DNA of 15,805 bases from Verrucomicrobiaceae bacterium (GTDB lineage: Bacteria > Verrucomicrobiota > Verrucomicrobiia > Verrucomicrobiales > Verrucomicrobiaceae). This document shows, piece by piece, positions 8,209-15,805 of the stretch (position 1 is the stretch's first letter; each line of letters begins with the position of its first letter). The notes under the pieces are model-generated. The model was not told the DNA's origin, did not search any database, and was given only the letters and a program-made list of their open reading frames with translations. The stretch covers positions 1-15,805 of the forward strand of contig JAGKWZ010000134.1 of assembly GCA_021151605.1 (NCBI GenBank), read 5' to 3'. Position numbers and translations under genes: made by a program.

Positions 8209-9210
8209 ATGAAACTCCTCATGCCTTGTCCCGATAACCAGCCAGCTGAGAATCGTTCCTTCGTTTGGTCGCTTCTTGGCGATGGGGTGCCGCTATTGCT
8301 ACTCACGGCACTGGCGCTGGCAGGTTCGGGAGGTTTCGCGATGTTCCTGTCAGTCACCGGTGCTTTTCTTCCGCATGATGTGGCCTTTCTCGGCATGCAG
8401 CCCGCGGACCTCTGCCGCATCAACCAGTGCCGCATCGTCCATTTCATGATTCATGACCGGTTCTCATTCGGTGGCGTGCTGGTCTCCATCGCGGCCTTGT
8501 ATGCGTGGCTGGCCTTGTTTCCGCTACGCGAGGGCGAGGCATGGGCGTGGCGGTTGCTCATGCTCAGCGGCGTTTTTGGCTTTGGCAGCTTCCTGGCCTA
8601 CATCGGCTATGGCTATCTCGACTCCTGGCATGGTGTGGCGACGATGCTTCTGCTACCGGTATTTATCGGTGGTCTGTGGATGACACGAAAGCTCGTGCGG
8701 CACTGGCCAACCAGGGAGGAGATGCTGAAACCGATGTGGAGGCCAACTTCCTGGAGATCGCGGGAATGTCTTTCACGGCTTTGCCTGTTGGCGACCGCTC
8801 TGGGCATGATCGGCGCGGGGCTGACGATCACCGTCATCGGCATGACCTGCGTGTTCGTGCCGGAGGATACGGCCTTCATCGGCCTCACCTCGTCCGAGCT
8901 TCAGGCGATCAATCCACGGCTGGTTCCTTTGATCGCCCACGACCGCGCAGGTTTCGGCGGAGGCCTGCTGACCACCGGTCTGCTGGTGTTGGGCATTCTC
9001 TGGCAGGCGAAACCTTCCCGGCATGTCTGGGAGGCGCTCATGATTGCCGGGATGACAGGCTTCGGCTGTGCCATCGGCGTGCATTATCCGATCGGGTATG
9101 TGGACTGGTTTCATCTCGCACCTGCGTGGTCAGGTCTGGCCTTGTTCGTCACTGGCATGGGCCTTGGCTGGAGGAGATTCTTTTCAGGTTCACGTTCAGT
9201 AAACGGCTGA
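8209..9210 (+). CDS. Polytopic membrane protein with two homologous halves, function unknown
   Basis: A 333-residue inner-membrane protein with about eight predicted membrane segments (near 30-50, 88-106, 113-134, 141-157, 196-214, 250-264, 274-292, 303-320). Two halves align clearly: FLPHDVAFLGMQPADLCRIN with FVPEDTAFIGLTSSELQAIN, IHDRFSFGG (81-89) with AHDRAGFGG (243-251), and GYLDSWH (135-141) with GYVDWFH (296-302). This indicates an internal duplication. Each half keeps two histidines (82 and 141; 244 and 302), which could ligate a haem or metal; that is inference. A ribosome binding site GGTGA is 6 nt before ATG 8209. It precedes the GH42-like gene by 54 nt but no functional link to sugars is evident. 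I do not recognise a characterised family. Confidence 0.85.
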   Translation: MKLLMPCPDNQPAENRSFVWSLLGDGVPLLLLTALALAGSGGFAMFLSVTGAFLPHDVAFLGMQPADLCRINQCRIVHFMIHDRFSFGGVLVSIAALYAWLALFPLREGEAWAWRLLMLSGVFGFGSFLAYIGYGYLDSWHGVATMLLLPVFIGGLWMTRKLVRHWPTREEMLKPMWRPTSWRSRECLSRLCLLATALGMIGAGLTITVIGMTCVFVPEDTAFIGLTSSELQAINPRLVPLIAHDRAGFGGGLLTTGLLVLGILWQAKPSRHVWEALMIAGMTGFGCAIGVHYPIGYVDWFHLAPAWSGLALFVTGMGLGWRRFFSGSRSVNG

Positions 9211-9234
9211 TGGTTTCGCTGAAGCCTCTTGAGC

Positions 9235-9265
9235 GGAGGGTGCGTTTTTAATGGCCCAACTCTGA
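9235..9265 (+). promoter_or_regulatory. Ribosome binding site and four-codon mini-ORF coupled to the GH42-like start
   Basis: GGAGG at 9235-9239 is 11 nt before ATG 9251, which opens ATG GCC CAA CTC TGA. Its stop TGA (9263-9265) overlaps the ATG (9265) of the following gene. The same GGAGG is 25 nt from ATG 9265, too far for direct initiation, so termination-reinitiation at 9265 is possible. It could equally be a chance frame. Confidence 0.3.
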
Positions 9266-11352
9266 TGAAAACGATTCTCTGCCTTCTGTTCACGACCCTA
9301 AGTCTGCATGCCCAAAACGTCCGCCCGTGGACGGATTACCGAGTGATCTTGTGGATGGGCGACCAAGGCCAGAAGGCGCTGGCAAATCCGGTGATGGCGG
9401 AGCGTCTGCGTGAAATGGGCATCAACAGCGGCATGATCGGCGTGGGCGGAGATGCATCGTTTTACCAAAAGAACGGCTTCGGCCATTATGTGGAGAACAT
9501 CGTCAATGAAGGGCTGTGTTTAAAGTTCCGCTCAAAGGTCACGAACTGGGATAAAACGGTGACTGATTGGGCAAAGACACGCGACATGGCCTCGCTGGTG
9601 CGGGATTACCCGCTGGAGGATGCAGACTGGCTCCAGCGCATGGGCGACCGCATGAAAAAGAGCGCTCGCGAGGCCGCGCCGCAATCGCCGCTGCTCTATG
9701 ACATCCGCGACGAGCTTTCGACGACCATCTCGGCGAACCCTTTCGACTACGACTTCTCGACCACTTCACTCGCGGCTTTTCGCGAGTGGCTGAAGACACG
9801 CTATGAGTCACTCGATGCACTGAATCAGCAATGGCAGACGAGTTTCACGAGCTGGGATGCCGTGATGCCTTTCACCACGGATCAGATCAAACAACGCATG
9901 GGCTCCAATAAGCCCGGCCCTGAGTCGAAAACCGACTGGGCCGAGGTGCGTGCCGTGAACCTCGATCTCGCAAAAGCCAAGCAAGAGCGCACGCGCTGGA
10001 ACTTCTCGCCGTGGGCGGATCATCGCAGCTACATGGATCTCGCGCTCGCTCGGGCACTGGATCACTTTCGCAAAGCCTCGCATGAGGTCGATCCGGCCAC
10101 ACCGGTCGGCATCGAGGGCACGCAGATGCCGCATGCCTTCGGCGGTTACGATTTGTGGCGGATGAGCCAGGTGCTCGACTGGGTGGAGCCTTACGACATC
10201 TGCAATTCACGCGAGATTTTCGGCTCCTTCATGCCAGGGAAACCCATCCTAGCCACCGTCTTTGAAAAAGACACGAATGCCGCCATGCGCCGCCTCTGGC
10301 ATCTGCTGCTGGAAGGCGACAAAGGCAGCATCATCTGGTGGAGTGAAGATGTGATCGACTACTCGAAGCCCGAGCTGCCACTCACCGCGAAGGGCAAGGC
10401 GCTCGCGCCCGTTTTTAAATCGCTCACCACACCGCTGGCGAAGCTCTTCATGCTCGCTGAGCGCGAGCGTGACCCGCTGCTCATTCACTACTCGCAGCCC
10501 AGCGTGCAGGTCGCGTGGCTTTTGGAGTCCACCGTGGATGGTAGCACCTGGCTGCGCCGTTTCGGTAGCTATGAATCGGATCACAACCGCCATGCCGTCG
10601 TGCGCAATGCTTGGCTCAAAGCCCTGCAAGACATCGGTTTCAGCCCTACCTTCATCAGCGGTGAAGAACTCGCCAAAGGCATGCCGACCACGCCGCGCTT
10701 GCTCGTTTTACCGCAAAGCTGGGCCATGAGCCAGGGCGAGCGCGATGCCGCACGCTTCTTTGCCAAGCGCGAGAATCGCGTGGTCATCGCCGATGGCCCG
10801 CACGGACTCTTTGATGAGCACGGCACGCTGCGAAAGGACTTCGATTGGCCTGAGAATGAAGCTCCAGAGAAGACGCGGATCACCTTTGGCACGAATCCGG
10901 GTGAAAAAGCCTTCGAAGAGGTTTCCACGACACTCAGCGAGTATCCCGTGAATCGCCTCAAGGCCGACTTTGATCCTGCGCCGCTCGAAAGCATCCGCCA
11001 ACTCCTCGCCGAGCGCGGCGTGCGTCCGCCTGTGACCGTGCCCGCCGAGGCTCGCGTGCGTGTGCACCGATTCAAAGTCGGTGACAAAGCCCGGCTCATC
11101 GCCTTCGAGCGCAACATCGAGTATCGCATGAGAGAAGAGCTGGCCCAGGTCGGCGGCAACGAAGCGCTCGAAAAGCCCACCACCTTCACCGCGAAGCTCC
11201 AGCAGCCCGGCTTCGTCGTGAACCTCCGCACGGGTGAAAAACTCGGCCAAGTGAGTGAGCTGCAAGTGAACCTCGATCCTTGGCAGCCAGCCCTGTTTGC
11301 CGTGCTGCCAATGGAGCCGGCGGATGACGTGATTTCTGAACTCCTCAAATAA
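9265..11352 (+). CDS. Secreted GH42-like beta-galactosidase family protein
   Basis: A 695-residue protein with signal peptide MKTILCLLFTTLSLHA at ATG 9265; an upstream TTG at 9229 would place residues before it. The catalytic-like domain (about 24-370) has LLYDIRDELS, where Glu150 occupies the place of the GH42 acid/base (usually in NE), followed by FREWLKTRYESLDALNQQWQTSFTSWDAV, the typical GH42 stretch. GDKGSIIWWSEDV lies near its end; I could not fix the nucleophile. A second domain (about 440-545) with FSPTFISGEELAKG and RLLVLPQSWAMSQGERDAARFF resembles the amidotransferase-like trimerisation domain of GH42, then a beta-domain. The RDE in place of NE makes activity uncertain; substrate might be a galactan or arabinoside. 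It is 4 nt from the next gene, probably in one operon. Confidence 0.8.
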   Translation: MKTILCLLFTTLSLHAQNVRPWTDYRVILWMGDQGQKALANPVMAERLREMGINSGMIGVGGDASFYQKNGFGHYVENIVNEGLCLKFRSKVTNWDKTVTDWAKTRDMASLVRDYPLEDADWLQRMGDRMKKSAREAAPQSPLLYDIRDELSTTISANPFDYDFSTTSLAAFREWLKTRYESLDALNQQWQTSFTSWDAVMPFTTDQIKQRMGSNKPGPESKTDWAEVRAVNLDLAKAKQERTRWNFSPWADHRSYMDLALARALDHFRKASHEVDPATPVGIEGTQMPHAFGGYDLWRMSQVLDWVEPYDICNSREIFGSFMPGKPILATVFEKDTNAAMRRLWHLLLEGDKGSIIWWSEDVIDYSKPELPLTAKGKALAPVFKSLTTPLAKLFMLAERERDPLLIHYSQPSVQVAWLLESTVDGSTWLRRFGSYESDHNRHAVVRNAWLKALQDIGFSPTFISGEELAKGMPTTPRLLVLPQSWAMSQGERDAARFFAKRENRVVIADGPHGLFDEHGTLRKDFDWPENEAPEKTRITFGTNPGEKAFEEVSTTLSEYPVNRLKADFDPAPLESIRQLLAERGVRPPVTVPAEARVRVHRFKVGDKARLIAFERNIEYRMREELAQVGGNEALEKPTTFTAKLQQPGFVVNLRTGEKLGQVSELQVNLDPWQPALFAVLPMEPADDVISELLK

Positions 11353-11356
11353 AACC

Positions 11357-12910
11357 ATGATACGCCTGCTCCTTCCTCTTTTCTTGATCTCGGCTTTGCA
11401 CGCTGCGGATAGCACCGTCCCCAATGAGGTCACCACACCGTTTCCAACGCTGAATCACCTCGCTGTCGAATGGCAGATCGGGGGTGATGACGACTTGGAT
11501 GCTGTTTGCGAGCTCAAGTATCGAAAAGAAGGCGAGACGACTTGGCACGATGGCTTGCCGCTGCGGCGTGTGCCCGCAGGAAAGAGCCAGAAGACCTCGC
11601 CAATCTTCACGTGGTCGAACCGGCTTAGCGGCAGCGTGTTCGATCTGGAGCCGGGAACGGCATATGAGATCGAATTGAAGCTCAATGACCCCGATGGCGG
11701 CTCGGCGACGAAAGTCGTGAGGGCATCGACTCGGCCTGAACCGGTCGCGAAAGCCGATGCGGTGCTCAAAAGCGGCTCGAAGGCCGATTTGAATGCCGTG
11801 AAGCCCGGCGAGGTGCTGTTGCTCGCCGATGGCGACTACGGCGCAGTGACCTTCAATCACGACGGCGAGCCTGGGAGGCCGATTGTGTATCGCAGCACGA
11901 GCGGGAAGGCCGTTTTCAGCGAGATCAGCCTTACGAATCGCAATTGGGTCTATCTCGAAGGTGTCACCGTGAATGGTCCGGTGCGTTTGAATGGGACCGA
12001 GCACTGCGCGGTGCGGCGTTGCACCATCAAGTCGCAATTTGGCATCAAGGCCTACAAACCCGGCATGATGAACGCCTGCATCGAGGACAACGTCATCACC
12101 GGCATTCGCGAGTGGAAGCCGGAGATCATGGGCGCTAACGGCGACAACGACGGCGAGGGCATCCAATTCACCGGCAGCGGCAATGTGATTCGGCACAATC
12201 GCGTCAGTGGCTTCCGCGACTGCATCAGCCACATGGAGGACGACGGCGCGGCTGAGCAGATGTGCAACGACATCCTCAACAACGACCTCAGCGCCGGTCT
12301 AGACGACGGCATCGAGGCCGACTTTGCCCTCAGCAACTGCCGCCTACTGCGCAACCGCCTCACGAACTGCTTCGTCGGCATCTCCTCGCAACCAGGTCTC
12401 GGCGGCCCGAACTACTTCCTGCGCAATGTGATGTTCAACATCATCCACGAGTCCTTTAAAATCAGCCGCTTCAGCCAGGGAGATGTGATCCAGCACAACA
12501 CCGTGATCAAAGCTGGCGACGGCCTGGGCATTCATACCAGCGAGCCCTTTGATCATGCATTGATCACCCACAATCTCTTCATCGGCGGCAAACCGCCAGC
12601 AGGCATGAAATACGGTGGCTACAGCCCAGGAAGAGGCCGCGCCGTAGATGCACAAAGCTTCGGCGATCACTGCCTCATCGACCACAACGCCTACGCCGTC
12701 ATCGGCATGCCCTTTGAAGGCAAAATCCGCACCTGGACCTTCAAGACGCTTCCCGGCACGGAGTACGAGCCACATGGCCGTGTCATCAAGGTAACAGCGC
12801 CTTACCCAGAAGACCCCGCGAAGCTCTACCAGGCCCCTGATCTCTCTGCGCTGACAGAAGCCGGTGCCTACGCTGGCGAAAAAGTGCCACTGTATGGACC
12901 GAGGCGCTGA
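11357..12910 (+). CDS. Secreted right-handed beta-helix protein with N-terminal Fn3-like domain (possible polysaccharide lyase)
   Basis: The 517-residue product has signal peptide MIRLLLPLFLISALHA. Residues about 20-115 look like a fibronectin type III domain (LKYRKEGETTWHDG, FDLEPGTAYEIELKLNDPDGG). From about 125 a long series of short turns such as CAVRRCTIKSQ, ACIEDNVITGI, NVIRHNRVSGF, CRLLRNRLTNC and VIQHNTVIKAG shows a right-handed parallel beta-helix, with GDNDGEGIQF and LDDGIEADF in typical active-groove positions. This fold occurs in pectate lyases, chondroitinase B/alginate lyases and non-lyase enzymes, so the reaction cannot be named. No ribosome binding site is visible; the 4-nt spacing suggests translational coupling to the GH42-like gene upstream. 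Confidence 0.85.
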   Translation: MIRLLLPLFLISALHAADSTVPNEVTTPFPTLNHLAVEWQIGGDDDLDAVCELKYRKEGETTWHDGLPLRRVPAGKSQKTSPIFTWSNRLSGSVFDLEPGTAYEIELKLNDPDGGSATKVVRASTRPEPVAKADAVLKSGSKADLNAVKPGEVLLLADGDYGAVTFNHDGEPGRPIVYRSTSGKAVFSEISLTNRNWVYLEGVTVNGPVRLNGTEHCAVRRCTIKSQFGIKAYKPGMMNACIEDNVITGIREWKPEIMGANGDNDGEGIQFTGSGNVIRHNRVSGFRDCISHMEDDGAAEQMCNDILNNDLSAGLDDGIEADFALSNCRLLRNRLTNCFVGISSQPGLGGPNYFLRNVMFNIIHESFKISRFSQGDVIQHNTVIKAGDGLGIHTSEPFDHALITHNLFIGGKPPAGMKYGGYSPGRGRAVDAQSFGDHCLIDHNAYAVIGMPFEGKIRTWTFKTLPGTEYEPHGRVIKVTAPYPEDPAKLYQAPDLSALTEAGAYAGEKVPLYGPRR

Positions 12911-12958
12911 GGTGGTATTGTTTGAGAAAGATGAACGGATGGTTTCGTAGAGCTGTGC

Positions 12959-14320
12959 ATGAATTCAGCGCCCCTCTTCTCCCGCCGTGAACTGCTGACC
13001 CGCATGGGTGGTGGACTTGGAGCGTTGGGCTTGGCATCGAGCCTCCAGGCGGGTGGTGGGGTGGCGACTCACTTTTTGCCAAAGGCGAAGCGGGTGATTC
13101 ACCTCTTCATGAATGGCGGTCCTTTCGGGCCGGACTTCTTCGATCCGAAGCCGATGCTGACGAAGTTCAACGGTCAGCGTCCTGAAGGTGCGGACCTGCG
13201 TACGGAAAGGCCTACCGGAGGTCTTTTGGCCTCGCCGTATGCGTATTCGAAGCATGGGCAGAGCGGGCTGGAGATCAGCGAGCTGCTGCCAAACCTCGCC
13301 CGCCATGCGGATGATCTTTGCCTGCTGCGCTCCTGCCACACGGACAATCCCAATCACGGCCCGGCGCTGCTTTTGATGAACAACGGCACGATGACGGAAC
13401 GCGTGCCGAGCATGGGCTCGTGGCTGAGTTACGGTCTCGGCAGTGAGAACGCGAACTTACCGTCCTACGTCGTGCTTTGCCCCGGCAGACCGGTGCGGTT
13501 TTCCATCCTGTGGAGCAGTGCTTTTCTTCCCGCGCAGCATCAGGGGATCTACATCAATCACACGAACCCAGACCCGAAGCAGCTCATCCCGTGGCTGAAC
13601 AATGGTCGCCTCGGCATGAGCGATCAACGCAAGCAGCTCGACCTGCTTCAGGAGCTGAACGCGGAGCATCTCGCCGCGCGTGGCGGAGCTGATGTGGCGC
13701 TAAATGGACGCATCCAGGCGATGGAGACGGCCTACCGGATGCAGTCCGCCGCGACGGATGCCTTTGATGTGAATCTGGAGCCCGAGAAGGTGCGGGAGAT
13801 GTATGGAAAGAGTCATTTTTCCAACGGCTGCCTCATGGCGCGGCGGCTGGTGGAGCGTGGGGTGCGGTTCGTGCAGGTGTATTATGGCAACGGCCAGCCC
13901 TGGGACTCACACTCGAATCATGATGCGACGACGCGTCGGCTCGCGGCGGACATTGATCGGCCCATCGCGGCGCTGCTGGGAGATCTCAAACAACGCGGGC
14001 TGCTGGACGACACGCTGGTGGTCTGGGGCGGTGAGTTTGGCCGCACGCCTGTGAGTGAAAACGGCAATGGCCGCGACCACAACCCGCATGGCTTCAGCAT
14101 GTTCTTCGCCGGTGGTGGTGCTCGCGGAGGCACGGCCTATGGCGAAAGCGATGACTTCGGCTTCAAGGCGGCGGTGGACAAGATGCACATCCACGACATC
14201 CACGCAACGATGCTGCACCTGCTGGGCATGGATCACGAGAAGCTGACGTATCGCTACGCTGGGCGTGATTACCGCCTCACGGACGTGCACGGCCGCGTGC
14301 CGAGAGCGATTGTTGGCTGA
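12959..14320 (+). CDS. DUF1501 family protein with Tat signal
   Basis: A 453-residue protein of the DUF1501 family, typical of Planctomycetes and Verrucomicrobiota. The N-terminus SRRELLTRMGGGLGALGLASSLQA is a twin-arginine signal. Family motifs are present: NGGPFGPDFFDPKP (52-65), LRSCHTDNPNH (123-133), WDSHSNHD (315-322), GGEFGRTP (357-364), GRDHNPHG (371-378) and HIHDIHAT (410-417), the His/Asp clusters expected for a metal-dependent phosphatase/sulfatase-like fold. In these phyla DUF1501 genes usually follow a DUF1549/DUF1553 (cytochrome c) gene; none is here. The activity is not known. It starts 48 nt after the beta-helix gene and its stop TGA (14318-14320) directly abuts the rsmE stop. 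Confidence 0.92.
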   Translation: MNSAPLFSRRELLTRMGGGLGALGLASSLQAGGGVATHFLPKAKRVIHLFMNGGPFGPDFFDPKPMLTKFNGQRPEGADLRTERPTGGLLASPYAYSKHGQSGLEISELLPNLARHADDLCLLRSCHTDNPNHGPALLLMNNGTMTERVPSMGSWLSYGLGSENANLPSYVVLCPGRPVRFSILWSSAFLPAQHQGIYINHTNPDPKQLIPWLNNGRLGMSDQRKQLDLLQELNAEHLAARGGADVALNGRIQAMETAYRMQSAATDAFDVNLEPEKVREMYGKSHFSNGCLMARRLVERGVRFVQVYYGNGQPWDSHSNHDATTRRLAADIDRPIAALLGDLKQRGLLDDTLVVWGGEFGRTPVSENGNGRDHNPHGFSMFFAGGGARGGTAYGESDDFGFKAAVDKMHIHDIHATMLHLLGMDHEKLTYRYAGRDYRLTDVHGRVPRAIVG

Positions 14321-15061
14321 TCAAGCAGACTGCCGCTCCAGTTCATGCCCCACCATCGCAAGGGAGGCGATGGCGGCGGTTTCGGCGCGAAGGATGAGCT
14401 GACCGAGCGTGACAGGCTGAAAACTGTGTTGCTGCGCGAGGGCTTCCTCCTCGGGGGTAAAGTCGCCCTCAGGTCCAATGAGGATGAAGACGGACTTCGC
14501 CTGCGCGAGCGGCAGCTCATGGAGTCGGCGTGAGTGCTCGCTCAGGGCGGGGATGATGCGGGTGCCATCCGCAGGCAAGGAAGCGAGCATGTCGGCAAAG
14601 TTGCGCGGCTTTGCCAAATGTGGAATCCAGGGCGTGTGGCACTGCTTGGCAGACTCGATCATGTGGCGACGCCATTTGCTTAGCTTTTTGTCCAGATTGT
14701 CGCCACTTAGATGGACGATGGTGCGTGCGGTGACGACGGGCTGCACACTGGCTGCCCCGAGTTCGGCGGCCTTTTCCAGCAGCCACTCGAAGGGCTCGGC
14801 TTTGATCATCGCCGGCAGCAGATGGATCTGATGAGCACGAGCCTCGTGCTGATGTTGGGAGTCGATGCGCGCTGTGACGATGCTCTTAGTGATGGCCGTG
14901 ATCGTTGTCGTGGCGACACGGCCCGCCCCATCGAAGATTTCGATCTGCTGCCCAACCTCCCGACGAAGCACGCGAGAGCAATGCGCGGCTTCATCGCCGA
15001 TCAAGGTCAGACTGTCCGACTGCCAGGCTTCGGCGGTGAGATGGAAGCGGCTGAGGGACAT
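14321..15061 (-). CDS. rsmE: 16S rRNA (uracil(1498)-N3)-methyltransferase RsmE
   Basis: A 246-residue SPOUT-type enzyme that methylates U1498 of 16S rRNA in the decoding region, using S-adenosylmethionine. Family motifs are all present: IGDEAAHCSRVLR in the N-terminal PUA-like domain, KAEPFEWLLEKAAELGA (88-104), KWRRHMIESAKQ, and the knotted SAM-binding motifs ILIGPEGDFTPEE (193-205) and LILRAETAAI (222-231). Start ATG 15061 follows the truB stop by 12 nt, so the two probably share an operon. There is no convincing ribosome binding site, which suggests translational coupling. Its stop abuts the DUF1501 stop (TGATCA at 14318-14323), leaving no room for a terminator between the convergent genes. 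Confidence 0.96.
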   Translation of the reverse strand: MSLSRFHLTAEAWQSDSLTLIGDEAAHCSRVLRREVGQQIEIFDGAGRVATTTITAITKSIVTARIDSQHQHEARAHQIHLLPAMIKAEPFEWLLEKAAELGAASVQPVVTARTIVHLSGDNLDKKLSKWRRHMIESAKQCHTPWIPHLAKPRNFADMLASLPADGTRIIPALSEHSRRLHELPLAQAKSVFILIGPEGDFTPEEEALAQQHSFQPVTLGQLILRAETAAIASLAMVGHELERQSA

Positions 15062-15073
15062 GGCGGCTGGAAA

Positions 15074-15802
15074 TTACGCTCCGCGGAGCTTCGAGACATC
15101 GTAAAGGCTCATGATGGACTTCATGACTTCGTCACGGCGGCCTTCTTTGAGCGCTGCGAAGGAGGTGTGATTGCCTTCGGTGAATTTAAAATGCCCGCTG
15201 CGTGTGCGGCGCAGATCCGTCAAGTGTGCACCGCAGCCGAGCTTTTGACCGATGTCATGAGCGTAAGTGCGGACGTAGAAGCCCTTGCTGCACACGACGC
15301 GGAAGTCGATGTCCGGCACTTCTGTCTTGGTGATCTGATAGTCATAGACACGGACAAAACGCGGCTCGCGCTCCACTTCCTGACCTTTGCGGGCGAGCTT
15401 GTAGAGCGGCACGCCGTTGATCTTGATGGCGCTGACCATGGGCGGCATCTGGTAGAAGTCGCCTTTGTAGGCATCGAAGGCGGCCTTGATCTCTTCTTCG
15501 GTCAGAGCTGGCACTGGCTTCTCCTCCAGGATTTCGCCTTCGCGATCCTGAGTGGAGGTGGTGGCTCCGAGCTTGAGGCTGCCGGTGTATTCCTTGTCCT
15601 CACTCATGAGCAGGTCCTGGAGTTTCGTGCCACTGCCGAGCACGAGGATGAGCATGCCTGTGGCCATGGGATCGAGCGTGCCGCAGTGGCCGATCTTCTT
15701 CATGTTTAAACAACGACGCGCCACAGCGACGACATCGTGGGATGTCATGTCGGGGCCTTTATCGACGAGGAGGACGCCGTTAATCGATTCTTCTGACTTC
15801 AT
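15074..15802 (-). CDS. truB: tRNA pseudouridine(55) synthase TruB
   Basis: A 242-residue pseudouridine synthase that converts U55 to pseudouridine in the T-arm of tRNAs. NGVLLVDKGPDMTSHDVVA opens the catalytic domain, and GHCGTLDPMATGML holds the catalytic Asp44. KEYTGSLKLGATTSTQDREGEI, MPPMVSAIKINGVPLYKLARKG and KGFYVRTYAHDIGQKLG are further TruB motifs. The C-terminus is short, ending soon after the catalytic domain without a full PUA domain as in the about 310-residue Escherichia coli protein; shorter TruB proteins are known. Start ATG 15802 is three bases from the window edge, so the ribosome binding site and anything upstream lie outside. Followed by rsmE. Confidence 0.96.
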   Translation of the reverse strand: MKSEESINGVLLVDKGPDMTSHDVVAVARRCLNMKKIGHCGTLDPMATGMLILVLGSGTKLQDLLMSEDKEYTGSLKLGATTSTQDREGEILEEKPVPALTEEEIKAAFDAYKGDFYQMPPMVSAIKINGVPLYKLARKGQEVEREPRFVRVYDYQITKTEVPDIDFRVVCSKGFYVRTYAHDIGQKLGCGAHLTDLRRTRSGHFKFTEGNHTSFAALKEGRRDEVMKSIMSLYDVSKLRGA

Positions 15803-15805
15803 GTT

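Noticed and set aside
15076..15089. Palindrome GCTCCGCGGAGC near the end of truB as a terminator
   Set aside because: It lies within the last codons of truB, has no T-run and is followed 15 nt later by rsmE in the same direction; coding sequence accounts for it.
14711..15709. A 332-codon plus-strand open frame across rsmE and truB
   Set aside because: It is antisense to two well-supported housekeeping genes and shows no recognisable domain.

Overview
The window most resembles a chromosomal segment of a Verrucomicrobiota bacterium (Verrucomicrobiaceae or Prosthecobacter-like). This rests on high GC, several exported carbohydrate-active proteins without an SusC/SusD pair, a Tat-exported DUF1501 protein, a PAS-AraC regulator, and a sialate O-acetylesterase of the kind common in Verrucomicrobiota, Planctomycetes and Bacteroidetes. 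The taxonomic call is inference; no rRNA gene is present.

Layout. (1) 1-2521, minus: a large secreted protein with two copies of one N-terminal domain followed by a probable alpha/alpha-toroid plus beta-sandwich enzyme-like part. It runs off the left edge and is broken near 1613-1640, where about 160 bp of the second repeat appear to be missing and the frame changes. (2) 3354 (or 3402)-2602, minus: PAS-AraC regulator, divergent from (3) 3589-6198, plus: a secreted BNR-repeat beta-propeller resembling GH74. (4) 6199-6358: a patchwork that includes a 46/47-bp copy of part of the PAS-AraC gene overlapping the stop codon of (5) 6355-7971, minus: sialate O-acetylesterase. (6) 8209-9210, plus: a polytopic membrane protein made of two homologous halves. 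(7) 9265-11352 and 11357-12910, plus: a GH42-like glycosidase and a right-handed beta-helix protein, 4 nt apart. (8) 12959-14320, plus: DUF1501 protein. (9) 15802-15074 and 15061-14321, minus: truB and rsmE, housekeeping RNA-modification genes that meet the DUF1501 gene tail to tail with no spacer.

How they may fit together. Positions 1-12910 look like a degradation locus for a complex, probably acetylated, plant or algal polysaccharide: a regulator, a GH74-like propeller, a deacetylase, a GH42-like enzyme, a beta-helix (lyase-like) protein and the broken toroid protein. No transporter is seen. The substrate cannot be named from the sequence. No tRNA, rRNA, CRISPR array, complete insertion sequence or phage gene was found, and no gene-free stretch exceeds 300 bases.
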